Source of the DNA: Candidatus Jettenia caeni
GTDB lineage: Bacteria > Planctomycetota > Brocadiia > Brocadiales > Brocadiaceae
NCBI GenBank assembly: GCA_000296795.1
Contig: BAFH01000003.1
Coordinates: forward strand, 1,240,401 to 1,304,400
Reading direction: 5' to 3'
Length of the DNA: 64,000 nucleotides
Shown: piece after piece, positions 8,947 through 17,402 of the stretch
How positions within the stretch are numbered: the first letter of the stretch is position 1
Layout of the letters: every line of letters starts with the position of its first letter
Program-made: the position numbers and the translations under genes
Notes under the pieces: generated by a model
Told to the model about the DNA's origin: nothing
Seen by the model: the letters and a program-made list of their open reading frames with translations, nothing else
Database searches by the model: none

Positions 8947-8975
8947 TTGACTTTATAATGTGTTTATTATAGACT
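8947..8975 (+). promoter_or_regulatory. candidate sigma70-type promoter for the 9072 gene
   Basis: TTGACT (8947-8952), a 17-bp spacer, then TAGACT (8970-8975), which is a good -35 with a moderate -10. It lies about 100 bp upstream of the ATG at 9072 and would drive the membrane protein-small basic protein-aminotransferase unit. Confidence 0.4.
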
Positions 8976-9071
8976 CTGAAACGGATGTTGGGCACATTGT
9001 GATTTGTGTCCTTATTAATAAATTCTTATGAATTGAATTTAATAAAACATCCTTAGGAATGGAGTAAATTT

Positions 9072-9974
9072 ATGACTAAAGGAAATGATTCAAGGGAATT
9101 TTTTGAATTATTTAAGGCGCCCCAAAATGTGCAAAAGGAACAGGATAAAGAGGTTAAGCCTGTTACAGAATCGAAAGATGTAAATCAGGAAAAATCCCCT
9201 ATACCAGAAGAAAAGGCGGTAAGTAAACCAATGGTTTCTGCCGATCCCTTAGAATGGATTAAAAATACCCGTAAAGAAGACACCGTTTTCAGGAAAAAAT
9301 TGGAAACGCCCATAGCGCCGCGTGCTATCTCCGGTGTGCCTAAAGATGAGCTTATTCCGCGCAAAGATGAAGTAGTATTACGTCAAGAAACATTAATTAT
9401 AGGTGCTATTGCGGCAACTTTTTTATCTATTGCATGTTTTTTTGTTGGACATAAAGTTGGATATAATAAAGGATTAACAAGCAGGGTAGAAGAATGGGCT
9501 GAAACGATAGAATCTGAAGAGGTAAAAAGTACTCATTTTGGGCAATCCAGGTTTGGAGATGGCGCCCAAAAGGCTGCTAACAAAGCTGTTTCTCAAAAAG
9601 CAGAAAAACAAGCTGAACAGCCCAAACTTATGGAAGTTCCTCAAAAGATTGCAAGCAAAGCAATACAGCAGAAAGCAGAAAAACAACCAGAACAATCCGG
9701 GGCGATCATAAAAGATAAGTGGACAATACGCCTTGTTACGTATAAAAATACGAGTGATAACATTGAAAAAGCAAAAGAGGTAGCCAGTTTAGTTAAGGAT
9801 ACGCTGGGCTATGATGCTTTTGTCGTAAATGCTGGTAAATCAATTTTTGTTTGTGTAGGTGAATTCGAGACGAATGATAGCGCCGATTTAATAAGCACAC
9901 AAAAGGTGTTAGCAGAATTACAGTATGAGAATAAAAAACAATTTGAGGGATGTTATCCCGTACGTATGAAGTAG
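9072..9974 (+). CDS. single-pass membrane protein with SPOR-like C-terminus
   Basis: 300 residues. The first 110 are charged and cytoplasmic. One transmembrane helix follows at about 115-140 (LIIGAIAATFLSIACFFVG), then a low-complexity Lys/Ala/Gln linker with an imperfect tandem repeat (KAVSQKAEKQAEQ, then KAIQQKAEKQPEQ). The C-terminal domain of about 80 residues (WTIRLVTYKNTSDNIEKA...SIFVCVGEF...) has the alternating strand-helix pattern of SPOR peptidoglycan-binding domains. That would suggest a periplasmic domain binding denuded glycan, but family membership is not certain by eye. A good ribosome site (GGAG, 8-nt spacing) precedes ATG 9072. It is followed after 15 bp by the small basic protein gene. 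Confidence 0.7.
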   Translation: MTKGNDSREFFELFKAPQNVQKEQDKEVKPVTESKDVNQEKSPIPEEKAVSKPMVSADPLEWIKNTRKEDTVFRKKLETPIAPRAISGVPKDELIPRKDEVVLRQETLIIGAIAATFLSIACFFVGHKVGYNKGLTSRVEEWAETIESEEVKSTHFGQSRFGDGAQKAANKAVSQKAEKQAEQPKLMEVPQKIASKAIQQKAEKQPEQSGAIIKDKWTIRLVTYKNTSDNIEKAKEVASLVKDTLGYDAFVVNAGKSIFVCVGEFETNDSADLISTQKVLAELQYENKKQFEGCYPVRMK

Positions 9975-9989
9975 AATTCAGGAGGAAAT

Positions 9990-10250
9990 ATGAGTATTGA
10001 TAAGAGTTTAAAAACGAAGGGTAAATTGGTAAGGCCGAGGAATGTGCTTACAAGAATAGAGCGGATTAAACTGCTTAGGGAGGAAAAAAAATGGGAACCA
10101 ACCATATCGGTTTTTGGTATTCCCAAGGTAAAGGTCCTTAAATTAAAACAGAGGGGAAAAGCAGAGAAAAAAGCTAAGCCAGAGGCAACTGCTGCTGCAG
10201 CAGGCGGAGAAGTAAGCGCAACGGCTGGTAAGGAGAAGGCCAAGAAATAA
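9990..10250 (+). CDS. small basic PVC-superphylum signature protein (TIGR04137-like)
   Basis: 86 residues, strongly basic. The first 55 residues (MSIDKSLKTKGKLVRPRNVL, then RIERIKLLREEKKW and SVFGIPKVKVLK) match what I remember of the small basic protein family restricted to Planctomycetes, Verrucomicrobia, Chlamydiae and relatives. The composition suggests nucleic-acid or ribosome binding; the exact role is not established. The C-terminal 30 residues are an Ala/Lys/Glu-rich tail beyond the conserved core. Strong ribosome site GGAGG ahead of ATG 9990. Its stop overlaps the next start (TAATG at 10248-10252), implying translational coupling to the aminotransferase. This is the best taxonomic marker in the window. 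Confidence 0.85.
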   Translation: MSIDKSLKTKGKLVRPRNVLTRIERIKLLREEKKWEPTISVFGIPKVKVLKLKQRGKAEKKAKPEATAAAAGGEVSATAGKEKAKK

Positions 10251-11347
10251 TGATTGCCCACAGGATGTCGAAACTAGACTCCTCCGGAATCAGAAAGGTC
10301 TTTGATCTGGCACAAAAAATGCAAAATCCGGTGAACCTGAGCATTGGCCAACCGGATTTTGATGTTCCTGAGGAGATTAAAACGGAAGCCATTAAGGCTA
10401 TCGGGAATGGCGCTAATAAATATACCGTTACCCAGGGTATACCCGAACTTCGTAATGCACTGCTTAAACAGTTGCAAAAGAGACGTAAGGTAGATGCAGA
10501 GAGTATCATGATCACTTCAGGGGTTTCAGGGGCATTAACGTTAGCCTTTATGGTGTTGATTAATCCTGAGGATGAGGTTATCATTCCTGACCCTTCATTC
10601 GTTAGTTACAAACATTTGACTCATTTTTGTGGCGGGAAGCCGGTATTTGTCGATACGTACCCTGATTTTAAACTAACGGTTGAGCGTATTCAGCCTTGCA
10701 TTACAAAAAGAACAAAGATACTTATTTTAAACAGTCCCGCGAATCCGACAGGAGTAATGTATACTACTCAGGAAATAAAAGAAATTGCAGAACTTGCAAA
10801 AAAGCACAATGTCTTTATTATTTCAGATGAGATATATCATGATTACGATTACAATCATGAATTCGATAGTATTGGTCGGTACTATAAAAATACCCTGATT
10901 CTCGATGGATTTTCCAAATCCTTTGCTATGACAGGGTGGAGAATGGGCTTTGCTGCAGGACCAGCCAGCATTGTTAACGAGATGATCAAGCTACAGCAAT
11001 ATACTTTTGTTTGCGCGCCTTCTTTTGCTCAGTATGCCATCTCCAAATCCTTAGAGACCGATTTAAGCAAATACATTGCCAGCTATGAGAGGAAAAGGGA
11101 TTTGATGTATGATGGGTTAAAAGATACATACCAAATGGTAAAACCAGGGGGGGCTTTTTATTTTTTCCCTCAGGTGCCTTGGGGTACTGATGAAGAATTT
11201 GTAACTGCTGCAATTCAAAAGAACCTCCTTATTATCCCAGGCAGTGTCTTTTCCGAGCGTCATACACACTTCCGAATTTCTTATGCTGCCAGCGATGAGA
11301 CTATCGAGCGTGGCATAGATATCCTTAAGAGCCTTGCCAGACAATAG
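10250..11347 (+). CDS. class I/II PLP-dependent aminotransferase (aspartate aminotransferase-like)
   Basis: 365 residues. N-terminal substrate-binding segment (NLSIGQPDFDVPEEI), cofactor-contact residues in NSPANPTG and ISDEIYHDY, the PLP Schiff-base lysine in LDGFSKSFAMTGWRMG, and a C-terminal FRISYAASDE with the carboxylate-binding Arg. These place it in the aspartate/aromatic/alanine aminotransferase fold-type I group, cytosolic, in amino acid metabolism. The exact donor and acceptor cannot be read from sequence. It is slightly shorter than a typical 390-residue AspAT. Start codon overlaps the previous stop (TAATG), so it is translationally coupled to the small basic protein. Confidence 0.85.
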   Translation: MIAHRMSKLDSSGIRKVFDLAQKMQNPVNLSIGQPDFDVPEEIKTEAIKAIGNGANKYTVTQGIPELRNALLKQLQKRRKVDAESIMITSGVSGALTLAFMVLINPEDEVIIPDPSFVSYKHLTHFCGGKPVFVDTYPDFKLTVERIQPCITKRTKILILNSPANPTGVMYTTQEIKEIAELAKKHNVFIISDEIYHDYDYNHEFDSIGRYYKNTLILDGFSKSFAMTGWRMGFAAGPASIVNEMIKLQQYTFVCAPSFAQYAISKSLETDLSKYIASYERKRDLMYDGLKDTYQMVKPGGAFYFFPQVPWGTDEEFVTAAIQKNLLIIPGSVFSERHTHFRISYAASDETIERGIDILKSLARQ

Positions 11348-11420
11348 CATAATAATGTATAAGAATTAAATATTCTGGTTTAATTGAAAATAACTGAGCT
11401 ATTGAACTGACATTCAAGAG

Positions 11421-11456
11421 GTTCTCTTTTCAGCTAAGCTGAAGAACTATTTTTTA
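11421..11456 (+). terminator. intrinsic terminator after the aminotransferase
   Basis: Stem TTCAGC/GCTGAA around a TAA loop, extended by GTTC/GAAC arms with an internal bulge, followed by ATTTTTT. It lies 75 bp downstream of the aminotransferase stop and would end the 9072-11347 transcript. Confidence 0.55.
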
Positions 11457-11608
11457 ACAGTTGATAGGTTGTACCATCAAAGGCGAAATAATTTCTGAAT
11501 CTTTTTCAGAAGAAATACCCGTTGCATACAAAACATCTCTAAGCCAACTTCCCCATAAGCGTTACCTTAAGAAGTAAAATACATCTTACCTTGATTGTAT
11601 AGTTTGCG

Positions 11609-11698
11609 GTAGGGCGGATTAAGCGATAGCGAATCCGCCTTTTCTGGGAATAGTATTCGTGGATTCGGCGTAAAAACCAACGCCTTAATCCACCCTAC
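11609..11698. repeat. 90-bp palindromic element, copy 1
   Basis: Begins GTAGGGCGGATTAAG and ends CTTAATCCACCCTAC, so the ends are near-perfect inverted repeats. An internal dyad (GCGAATCCGCC...GTGGATTCGGC) is nested inside. A second 90-bp copy lies at 51996-52085. Both copies share a preceding CTTGATTGTATAG segment, so duplicated DNA extends beyond the palindrome. No ORF. It looks like a non-autonomous MITE/REP-type element. Confidence 0.75.
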
Positions 11699-11723
11699 TC
11701 TATAACCACATCTCTCAGGTTGA

Positions 11724-11765
11724 ACACGTACAATCAAGACATACAGGGACATGGTTTGTACGTGC
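11724..11765. repeat. hairpin repeat with TCAAGACATACAGGGACA core, copy 1
   Basis: Inverted arms ACACGTACAA and TTGTACGTGC enclose TCAAGACATACAGGGACATG. The same core recurs within a longer hairpin at 27065-27117 and in degenerate form near 35550. Confidence 0.55.
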
Positions 11766-11924
11766 CATCCCGAATGCTGCTTAAGGTAACGCTTATACCG
11801 ACTTCTCCCGTTGATCCAGTCCAAAATACGGCGCAAAACCGGAGTAGGAGAGAATCTTGTGTTCGCTCTGGTTATGAAAAAACACACCGGTGTTGGATTT
11901 GTATAATCTCCAGTAGTTCTTCCT

Positions 11925-11955
11925 GTCATTCCCGAATGTCTTTATCGGGAATGAC
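11925..11955. repeat. perfect 11-bp inverted repeat (GTCATTCCCGA)
   Basis: GTCATTCCCGA (11925-11935), a 9-nt loop, then TCGGGAATGAC. The right arm plus its downstream text (AAATGGAGAAT, then ATGGCAG) recurs near 35468-35505, so it belongs to a dispersed family. There is no T-run, so it is unlikely to be a simple terminator. Confidence 0.6.
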
Positions 11956-12014
11956 AAATGGAGAATGGGAATGGCAGAAAATACGTGAAGATAGCAGGAA
12001 AACAGACCTTCTTT

Positions 12015-12035
12015 CCCCCCTTTTTTAAAGGGGGG
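12015..12035. repeat. C6/G6 palindrome
   Basis: CCCCCCTTT, a TTT loop, AAAGGGGGG, followed by TTAGGGGGAATTAGAGGGG. Stem of nine base pairs with a long G-rich tail. It has the look of dispersed repeats common in environmental bacterial genomes. Together with 11609-11955 it fills the 860-bp gene-free stretch 11348-12208, where I see no coding region. Confidence 0.5.
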
Positions 12036-12208
12036 TTAGGGGGAATTAGAGGGGAATATGGATACACATTTTTCTTTCTCCAGGGGGATAATCTCTTTTT
12101 TCATGGAACACTATTCTTAGCTTGAGGCATATGGGGTGTGTCGCTGCTACATCAAAAACTGATTACCTCAAAAACATGACACGGAGAAAATTATTCCTAT
12201 CAGATTTC

Positions 12209-12697
12209 TCAATTTTTTAATAATTCATTAATCTCATCTTCAAATTCTTTCTCCGATACGTAACCGATATGCCTGTTCACCTCTTTACCATTTTTACCGT
12301 AGATAATCGTAGAGGGGTAAGCTCGCAGATCATATGCCTCGGCAACATTATCTCCGTGGAGATAAACAGGATAATTGATGCCAGCCTTTTTTATAAACGG
12401 TGGAACTACCTCTGATCCATTTTCATCAAAGGCAATACCGATAATCTCTACGCCTTTATCCTTGTATTTATTGTAAAGGTTAATAAATCCCGGTATCTCT
12501 TTCCTGCAGGGCGGACACCAGGTTGCCCATAAATCAACAAGTATCACTTTACCTTTGTTCTTTTCAAGAATGCTCTTCAGTTCTGTAAAGTTTATCCTCG
12601 TAACGGTATTTTCTGCTTGAGAACTCATTGAAATAGTAAATAAGGTCAAAACGAATAGAAAGCTAAAACATACATGTTTAACTGCCTGTTTATTCAT
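12209..12697 (-). CDS. TlpA-like periplasmic thioredoxin
   Basis: 162 residues. An N-terminal signal sequence (hydrophobic 8-24, then SSQAEN) indicates export. The thioredoxin domain carries the redox motif WATWCPPCRKE with CPPC at residues 61-64, as in TlpA/ResA/CcmG-type thiol-disulfide reductases, and the cis-proline region (AYPSTIIYGKNG). These proteins reduce periplasmic disulfides, often for cytochrome c or copper-centre maturation. No cytochrome genes adjoin it, so the partner is unknown. Starts at ATG 12697; apparently monocistronic. Confidence 0.88.
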   Translation of the reverse strand: MNKQAVKHVCFSFLFVLTLFTISMSSQAENTVTRINFTELKSILEKNKGKVILVDLWATWCPPCRKEIPGFINLYNKYKDKGVEIIGIAFDENGSEVVPPFIKKAGINYPVYLHGDNVAEAYDLRAYPSTIIYGKNGKEVNRHIGYVSEKEFEDEINELLKN

Positions 12698-12829
12698 AGA
12701 TACTCCATTTTGTAAAGATTAACTATGTTATAGTATTAAGATTAAGAATTTTATGTAATTTGAATTATTCGCCTCCGTGACACGGCGATATTTTGTGTAT
12801 CTTCTCCGTGGTGAATGAATATGTAATCC

Positions 12830-15439
12830 TTACACGGCTGTCGGCTCACTTGTAGTAAAGATTACTTTCCCATTATTCATATCCACTTTGATTTCGGAGC
12901 CTTCCGTTAATTTTCCTTCCAGAATTTCTATAGAAAGCGGGTTCTCGATCATCTGTTGAATGGTACGCTTCAGTGGTCTGGCGCCAAAGTGTGGATCATA
13001 ACCTTCCTGCACCAACTTCTCCTTTACCCCATCGGTTATGGTTAATTGCAAATTGTACTTGTTCAGGCGTTTTTGGAGTTCTTTCAATTGTATATTGGCA
13101 ATCTGCTTTATCAGATCTATTGACAAACCGTGGAAGATGATTATTTCATCGATACGATTGAGAAATTCAGGTCTGAAGACTTCTTTCAAAGCCTGTTTAA
13201 TCCGGCTTCTTAATTCCTCCTCATTTTCAGGACCTGTAAGGTCTTGTATCCATTGGCTGGCAATGTTTGATGTCATTACAATGATAGTGTTTTTAAAATC
13301 TACGGTTCGGCCGTGTCCATCTGTCAGCCGGCCATCATCAAACACTTGCAGGAGTATATTAAATACATCCCGATGAGCTTTTTCTATTTCGTCAAACAGA
13401 ATTACAGAATAAGGTCTTCTCCGGATTGCCTCAGTTAAGCGTCCACCCTCTTCATAACCCACATACCCCGGGGGTGCGCCGATAAGCCGTGCTACAGAAT
13501 GGGATTCCATAAACTCAGACATGTCGATGCGTACCATAGCATTTTCATTATCGAACAGGAAAGCAGCCAGAGCCTTGCAAAGTTCTGTTTTTCCAACACC
13601 AGTAGGGCCGAGGAATAGGAATACACCCATAGGACGGTTAGGATCCTGAAGTCCTGCACGGGCGCGCCGGATACAGTTAGAAACTGCCCTGATTGCCTCT
13701 TCCTGACCTACGACTCTTTCCATAAGACGGTCTTCCATTTTTAAAAGTTTTTCCTTTTCACCCTCCATCATTCGGGTAACGGGAATTCCTGTCCATTTCG
13801 ATACAACTACGGCAATATCGTCAGCATCGACCTCCTCTTTGAGAAGGAGTTTATTTTTTTGTAATTCTTGTAATTCCTGATTCTTTTGCTTCAGCTTTTG
13901 TTCACATTCCCGGATAATTCCATAGCGTATCTCGGCAACTTTACCTAAATTCCCTTCTCTTTGTGCAGACTGTTCTTCGATACGTACCTGATCAATCCTC
14001 GCATTCAATTCTTGTATTTCTTTAATAATTTTTTTTTCATTTTCCCATTGCGTACGGAGAACGTTTGATTCTTCTCTCAAATCTGACAACTGTTTTTCGA
14101 TCTTTTCCATACGTTGTTTTGATGCAGGATCTGTTTCCTTTTTAAGGGCTTCTTTTTCTATCTCTAATTGCATGATCTTCCGTTCGATTTCATCCAATTC
14201 AATAGGCATGCTATCAATTTCAATCCTTAGTTTCGAGGCCGCCTCATCAATCAAATCGATGGCCTTATCAGGCAAAAACCGGTCGGCAATATATCGATGC
14301 GATAATGTAGCCGCGGCAACAATCGCTGAATCTTTAATACGCACTCCGTGATGCACCTCATATCGTTCTTTCAGTCCTCTGAGAATCGCAATGGTATCTT
14401 CTACCGACGGCTCACCGATGTATACCTGCTGAAACCGCCTTTCAAGTGCGGCATCCTTTTCAATATATTTTCTATATTCATCGAGGGTAGTAGCTCCGAT
14501 GCAACGCAATTCACCACGCGCTAATGCAGGTTTTAGTAAATTCGATGCATCGACAGATCCCTCAGCCGCCCCGGCGCCTACAACCGTATGCAATTCATCG
14601 ATGAACAGGATAATTTGACCTTCTTTTTCCGTTACCTCTTTAATTACTGCCTTAAGGCGGTCTTCAAACTCACCCCGGTATTTTGTGCCGGCAATCAGCG
14701 CTCCCATATCTAAAGACATAACACGTTTATTTTTCAAACCTTCTGGCACGTCTCCATTGACAATGCGTTGTGCCAGGCCTTCTGCAATAGCTGTTTTTCC
14801 CACGCCCGGCTCTCCTATCAGAACAGGGTTGTTTTTTGTTCTGCGCGATAAAACCTGTATTACCCGTCTTATCTCGTCATCCCGTCCAATAACAGGATCC
14901 AGTTTTCCTTTTCGAGCCAATTCAACTAAATCTTTGCTATATCGCTCAAGGGCCTGGTACTTTTCTTCGGGATTTTGATCAGTAATTCTTTGACCTCCCC
15001 TGATCTCCTTCAGTGCCGTATAAATAGCTTCTTTTTGAACACCAGCTTCGTTTAATATTTTACCAGCAGTAGTATTTCTTTGTCCCGCCAGCGACAATAG
15101 CAAATGTTCTGTGCTTAAATATTCATCCTTTAGTTTACTAGCCTCTTCCCATGCCAAATTAAAGGTATCCCGTAATTCTGCACTTACATACGCCTGCCCC
15201 GGTGCTCCTGATCCGCTTACCTGGGGTAATTTGTTAACAGCCTCGATCGTCTTATCGAGAATAACATTCGTATTGGTTCCCAGCTTTTTCAAGAGTGGGG
15301 CAACAATTCCCTGATCCTGAGTGAGAAGAACCTCTAAGAGATGGATTGCTAATATTTGCTGTTGCCTTTTGGATTCTGCTAATTCCTGGGCTTCTTGTAC
15401 TGCTTCTTGTGCTTTAATAGTAAATTTATCAAATCTCAT
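12830..15439 (-). CDS. clpB: ClpB disaggregase chaperone
   Basis: 869 residues, the usual full length. An N-terminal Clp_N repeat domain ([20 protein letters not shown]) is followed by AAA-1 with Walker A GEPGVGKT and Walker [10 protein letters not shown], the long coiled-coil M domain (about residues 410-520) that separates ClpB from ClpA/ClpC, AAA-2 with [10 protein letters not shown] and [11 protein letters not shown], and the C-terminal D2-small domain. A ClpP-binding loop is not apparent. It solubilises aggregated proteins with DnaK/DnaJ. ATG 15439 has AAAGGG eight bases upstream. No CIRCE or sigma32-like element was recognised in 15440-15607. Confidence 0.96.
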   Translation of the reverse strand: MRFDKFTIKAQEAVQEAQELAESKRQQQILAIHLLEVLLTQDQGIVAPLLKKLGTNTNVILDKTIEAVNKLPQVSGSGAPGQAYVSAELRDTFNLAWEEASKLKDEYLSTEHLLLSLAGQRNTTAGKILNEAGVQKEAIYTALKEIRGGQRITDQNPEEKYQALERYSKDLVELARKGKLDPVIGRDDEIRRVIQVLSRRTKNNPVLIGEPGVGKTAIAEGLAQRIVNGDVPEGLKNKRVMSLDMGALIAGTKYRGEFEDRLKAVIKEVTEKEGQIILFIDELHTVVGAGAAEGSVDASNLLKPALARGELRCIGATTLDEYRKYIEKDAALERRFQQVYIGEPSVEDTIAILRGLKERYEVHHGVRIKDSAIVAAATLSHRYIADRFLPDKAIDLIDEAASKLRIEIDSMPIELDEIERKIMQLEIEKEALKKETDPASKQRMEKIEKQLSDLREESNVLRTQWENEKKIIKEIQELNARIDQVRIEEQSAQREGNLGKVAEIRYGIIRECEQKLKQKNQELQELQKNKLLLKEEVDADDIAVVVSKWTGIPVTRMMEGEKEKLLKMEDRLMERVVGQEEAIRAVSNCIRRARAGLQDPNRPMGVFLFLGPTGVGKTELCKALAAFLFDNENAMVRIDMSEFMESHSVARLIGAPPGYVGYEEGGRLTEAIRRRPYSVILFDEIEKAHRDVFNILLQVFDDGRLTDGHGRTVDFKNTIIVMTSNIASQWIQDLTGPENEEELRSRIKQALKEVFRPEFLNRIDEIIIFHGLSIDLIKQIANIQLKELQKRLNKYNLQLTITDGVKEKLVQEGYDPHFGARPLKRTIQQMIENPLSIEILEGKLTEGSEIKVDMNNGKVIFTTSEPTAV

Positions 15440-15607
15440 AGGTTTGCCCTTTACTCTAAGATAAACTACCTCTGAATACTATAGGTTTTAAATTTAACAT
15501 ACATAGATTGAATCCGGTAGTTCGTGTACCTTATTTTTATCATACGCAGGATTCATGGATTGCGCTCTCGTGGTTGGTAATTTTCGGAACTACGTAATTA
15601 ATCGGTA

Positions 15608-16405
15608 TTACAATGGTATTTGTAAAACATGTGACATTGAATACATCCCGGGAGGCTTTTGTGCTATAAATTTTGCTGCACGGATGGCGCCGCGTACAAA
15701 GGTATCTCTTGTATGTGCTTTATGGGTAATTTCTATACGTTCTCCTAAACTACCAAATACGACTGTATGATCGCCTATAACATCTCCGCTCCGGATTGCA
15801 TGTATACCTATCTGGTTTACAGGTCGTTCACCGGATATACCATGACGGCCATAAATAACGTCTTTACCCGTTTCCCTCCCCGTTGCTTCACAGATCTTCT
15901 CAGCAAGCCGCAAGGCTGTACCACTGGGTGCATCCTTTTTAAATCTATGGTGTGTTTCCAGAATCTCTATATCAAAATCATTTCCCAGCAGCTTTGCAGC
16001 TTTAGCTACAAGATCAGATAGAACATGAACGCCTACACTCATATTGGGTGAAACGAGACACGGAATCTGCTGGGAGATACGGTGTATTTTCTCATAGTGT
16101 TGTGTGTTCAATCCTGTGGTGCCAAGAACGAGAGCCGTATTCTTTTTTGCACAAATTTCAGCAATGTTAATCGCTGATTCGGGTGATGAGAAGTCAATTA
16201 AGACATGTGCATACGTATCTAAAAACGGGGTAATTTTGATACCAGTTTCCCCGTATCCTGCAATTGAACCTACATCTTTCCCAAGTGAGGGATGTCCAAT
16301 CCTTTCCAATGCCCCTACCAATTTTAACTCAGGATCCCCGATGACAAGAGCGGCAATTCTTGATCCCATTCTCCCACAAACACCGTTCACAGCAATAGTA
16401 ATCAT
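15608..16405 (-). CDS. dapB: 4-hydroxy-tetrahydrodipicolinate reductase DapB
   Basis: NAD(P)H-dependent reductase of the lysine/diaminopimelate pathway. From the ATG at 16405 it is 265 residues, the family norm: nucleotide-binding VNGVCGRMG at the N-terminus and the catalytic/substrate motif HHRFKKDAPSGTA in the middle, with GERPVNQIGIHAIRSGD downstream. The frame is open to 16471, but those 22 extra residues are not conserved and would overlap the rhomboid gene. Start 16405 is preceded by AGGATAAAGAGA. It follows the rhomboid gene by 31 bp on the same strand, so they may be co-transcribed. Confidence 0.93.
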   Translation of the reverse strand: MITIAVNGVCGRMGSRIAALVIGDPELKLVGALERIGHPSLGKDVGSIAGYGETGIKITPFLDTYAHVLIDFSSPESAINIAEICAKKNTALVLGTTGLNTQHYEKIHRISQQIPCLVSPNMSVGVHVLSDLVAKAAKLLGNDFDIEILETHHRFKKDAPSGTALRLAEKICEATGRETGKDVIYGRHGISGERPVNQIGIHAIRSGDVIGDHTVVFGSLGERIEITHKAHTRDTFVRGAIRAAKFIAQKPPGMYSMSHVLQIPL

Positions 16406-16436
16406 TTTCTCTTTATCCTGTAACAATCCAATAAAT

Positions 16437-17312
16437 TTAATCCTTATTTTTTTTATACCACTTACTGGCATTTTTGAGAAAGCTGCGTTCCTTACGTGTT
16501 AAATTCTGCAAGCCTTCACGATTTACCTTCTCAAGAATTTCATCCACTTTTGCACGCAGTTCCTGTTTTTTTACGATTTCTTTCTCATGCTGATACATCT
16601 GCCATTTTTGGAGATATTCCGTTACCCGATAAGAATATTGAACAAACAAAAATCCATAAACAAGGCCACCTAAATGGGCAAAATGTGCAATATTGTTATT
16701 CCTGGGGAGGATGCAGTTAAAGATCGTGATGCTCGTAAAAATCATGACTAAATATTTTGCTTTGATAGGGAAAAAGTAAAAGATTACCGTGCTGTTGGGA
16801 AAATACATTGCAAAAGCTATCTCAATGGCAAAGATAGCGCCCGAAGCCCCTACCATAGAAGCCCATGGCGTAAATATACAATTGCATATACCGGCAAAGA
16901 TACCCGCGGTAAAATAGAGCGTTAAAAACCGGCGAGAACCGAGAACCCGCTCAACCTCACTTCCAAACATCCAAAGCACTAACATATTAAAGATCAAATG
17001 CCATGGATTTGCTGTACTATGCAAAAACATGTAGGTAAAAAACTGCCATAGCCATCCATGTCCTAATGCATCAGGTGGATAAAGCCAAAATAATTTTGTA
17101 AATGTATCAAAAGCGGGATAAGACCACTGCTGTACCGGTGTGTATTCCACCTGCACATCTGATACTGTGGTTTGGGGTGACCACTGAGAGCTTACGGTCG
17201 AAAATAACAATTGAAGCATAAACACACTGGCATTGGCAATGATCAAAACCATGATCACCTGTGTCCATTTGCTTCCAATATTTATTCCAAAAATGAGTCT
17301 GTTATTCCGCAT
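16437..17312 (-). CDS. rhomboid family intramembrane serine protease
   Basis: 291 residues with six to seven predicted membrane helices. The catalytic dyad is visible: Ser157 in GASGA and His213 in AHFAHLGGLVYG. The loop-1 region (NPWHLIFNM) and WR-like motif region also fit. Rhomboids cleave single-pass membrane proteins within the bilayer. The insert between TM1 and TM2 (about 45-90) and a charged C-terminal tail (coiled, Lys/Glu-rich, about 235-291) are extras. Substrate unknown. ATG at 17312; dapB follows 31 bp downstream. Confidence 0.9.
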   Translation of the reverse strand: MRNNRLIFGINIGSKWTQVIMVLIIANASVFMLQLLFSTVSSQWSPQTTVSDVQVEYTPVQQWSYPAFDTFTKLFWLYPPDALGHGWLWQFFTYMFLHSTANPWHLIFNMLVLWMFGSEVERVLGSRRFLTLYFTAGIFAGICNCIFTPWASMVGASGAIFAIEIAFAMYFPNSTVIFYFFPIKAKYLVMIFTSITIFNCILPRNNNIAHFAHLGGLVYGFLFVQYSYRVTEYLQKWQMYQHEKEIVKKQELRAKVDEILEKVNREGLQNLTRKERSFLKNASKWYKKNKD

Positions 17313-17402
17313 CCTTAATCATTTTTGTGAAGTACAGGAAATTACTATAAAAATATAGTATCCCTTTTTAGTGAAAAGTCAAGAATGTTATGTAGTAAGT
17401 TC

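Noticed and set aside
11567-11929. A 120-codon minus-strand open frame across the 11.6-11.9 kb stretch
   Set aside because: It runs through the 90-bp palindrome and hairpin repeats, has no ribosome site and no recognisable domain; the frame is open by chance.
16406-16471. Upstream start for dapB at 16471
   Set aside because: The extra 22 residues overlap the rhomboid gene and lack the family N-terminus; ATG 16405 has a ribosome site and the conserved start.
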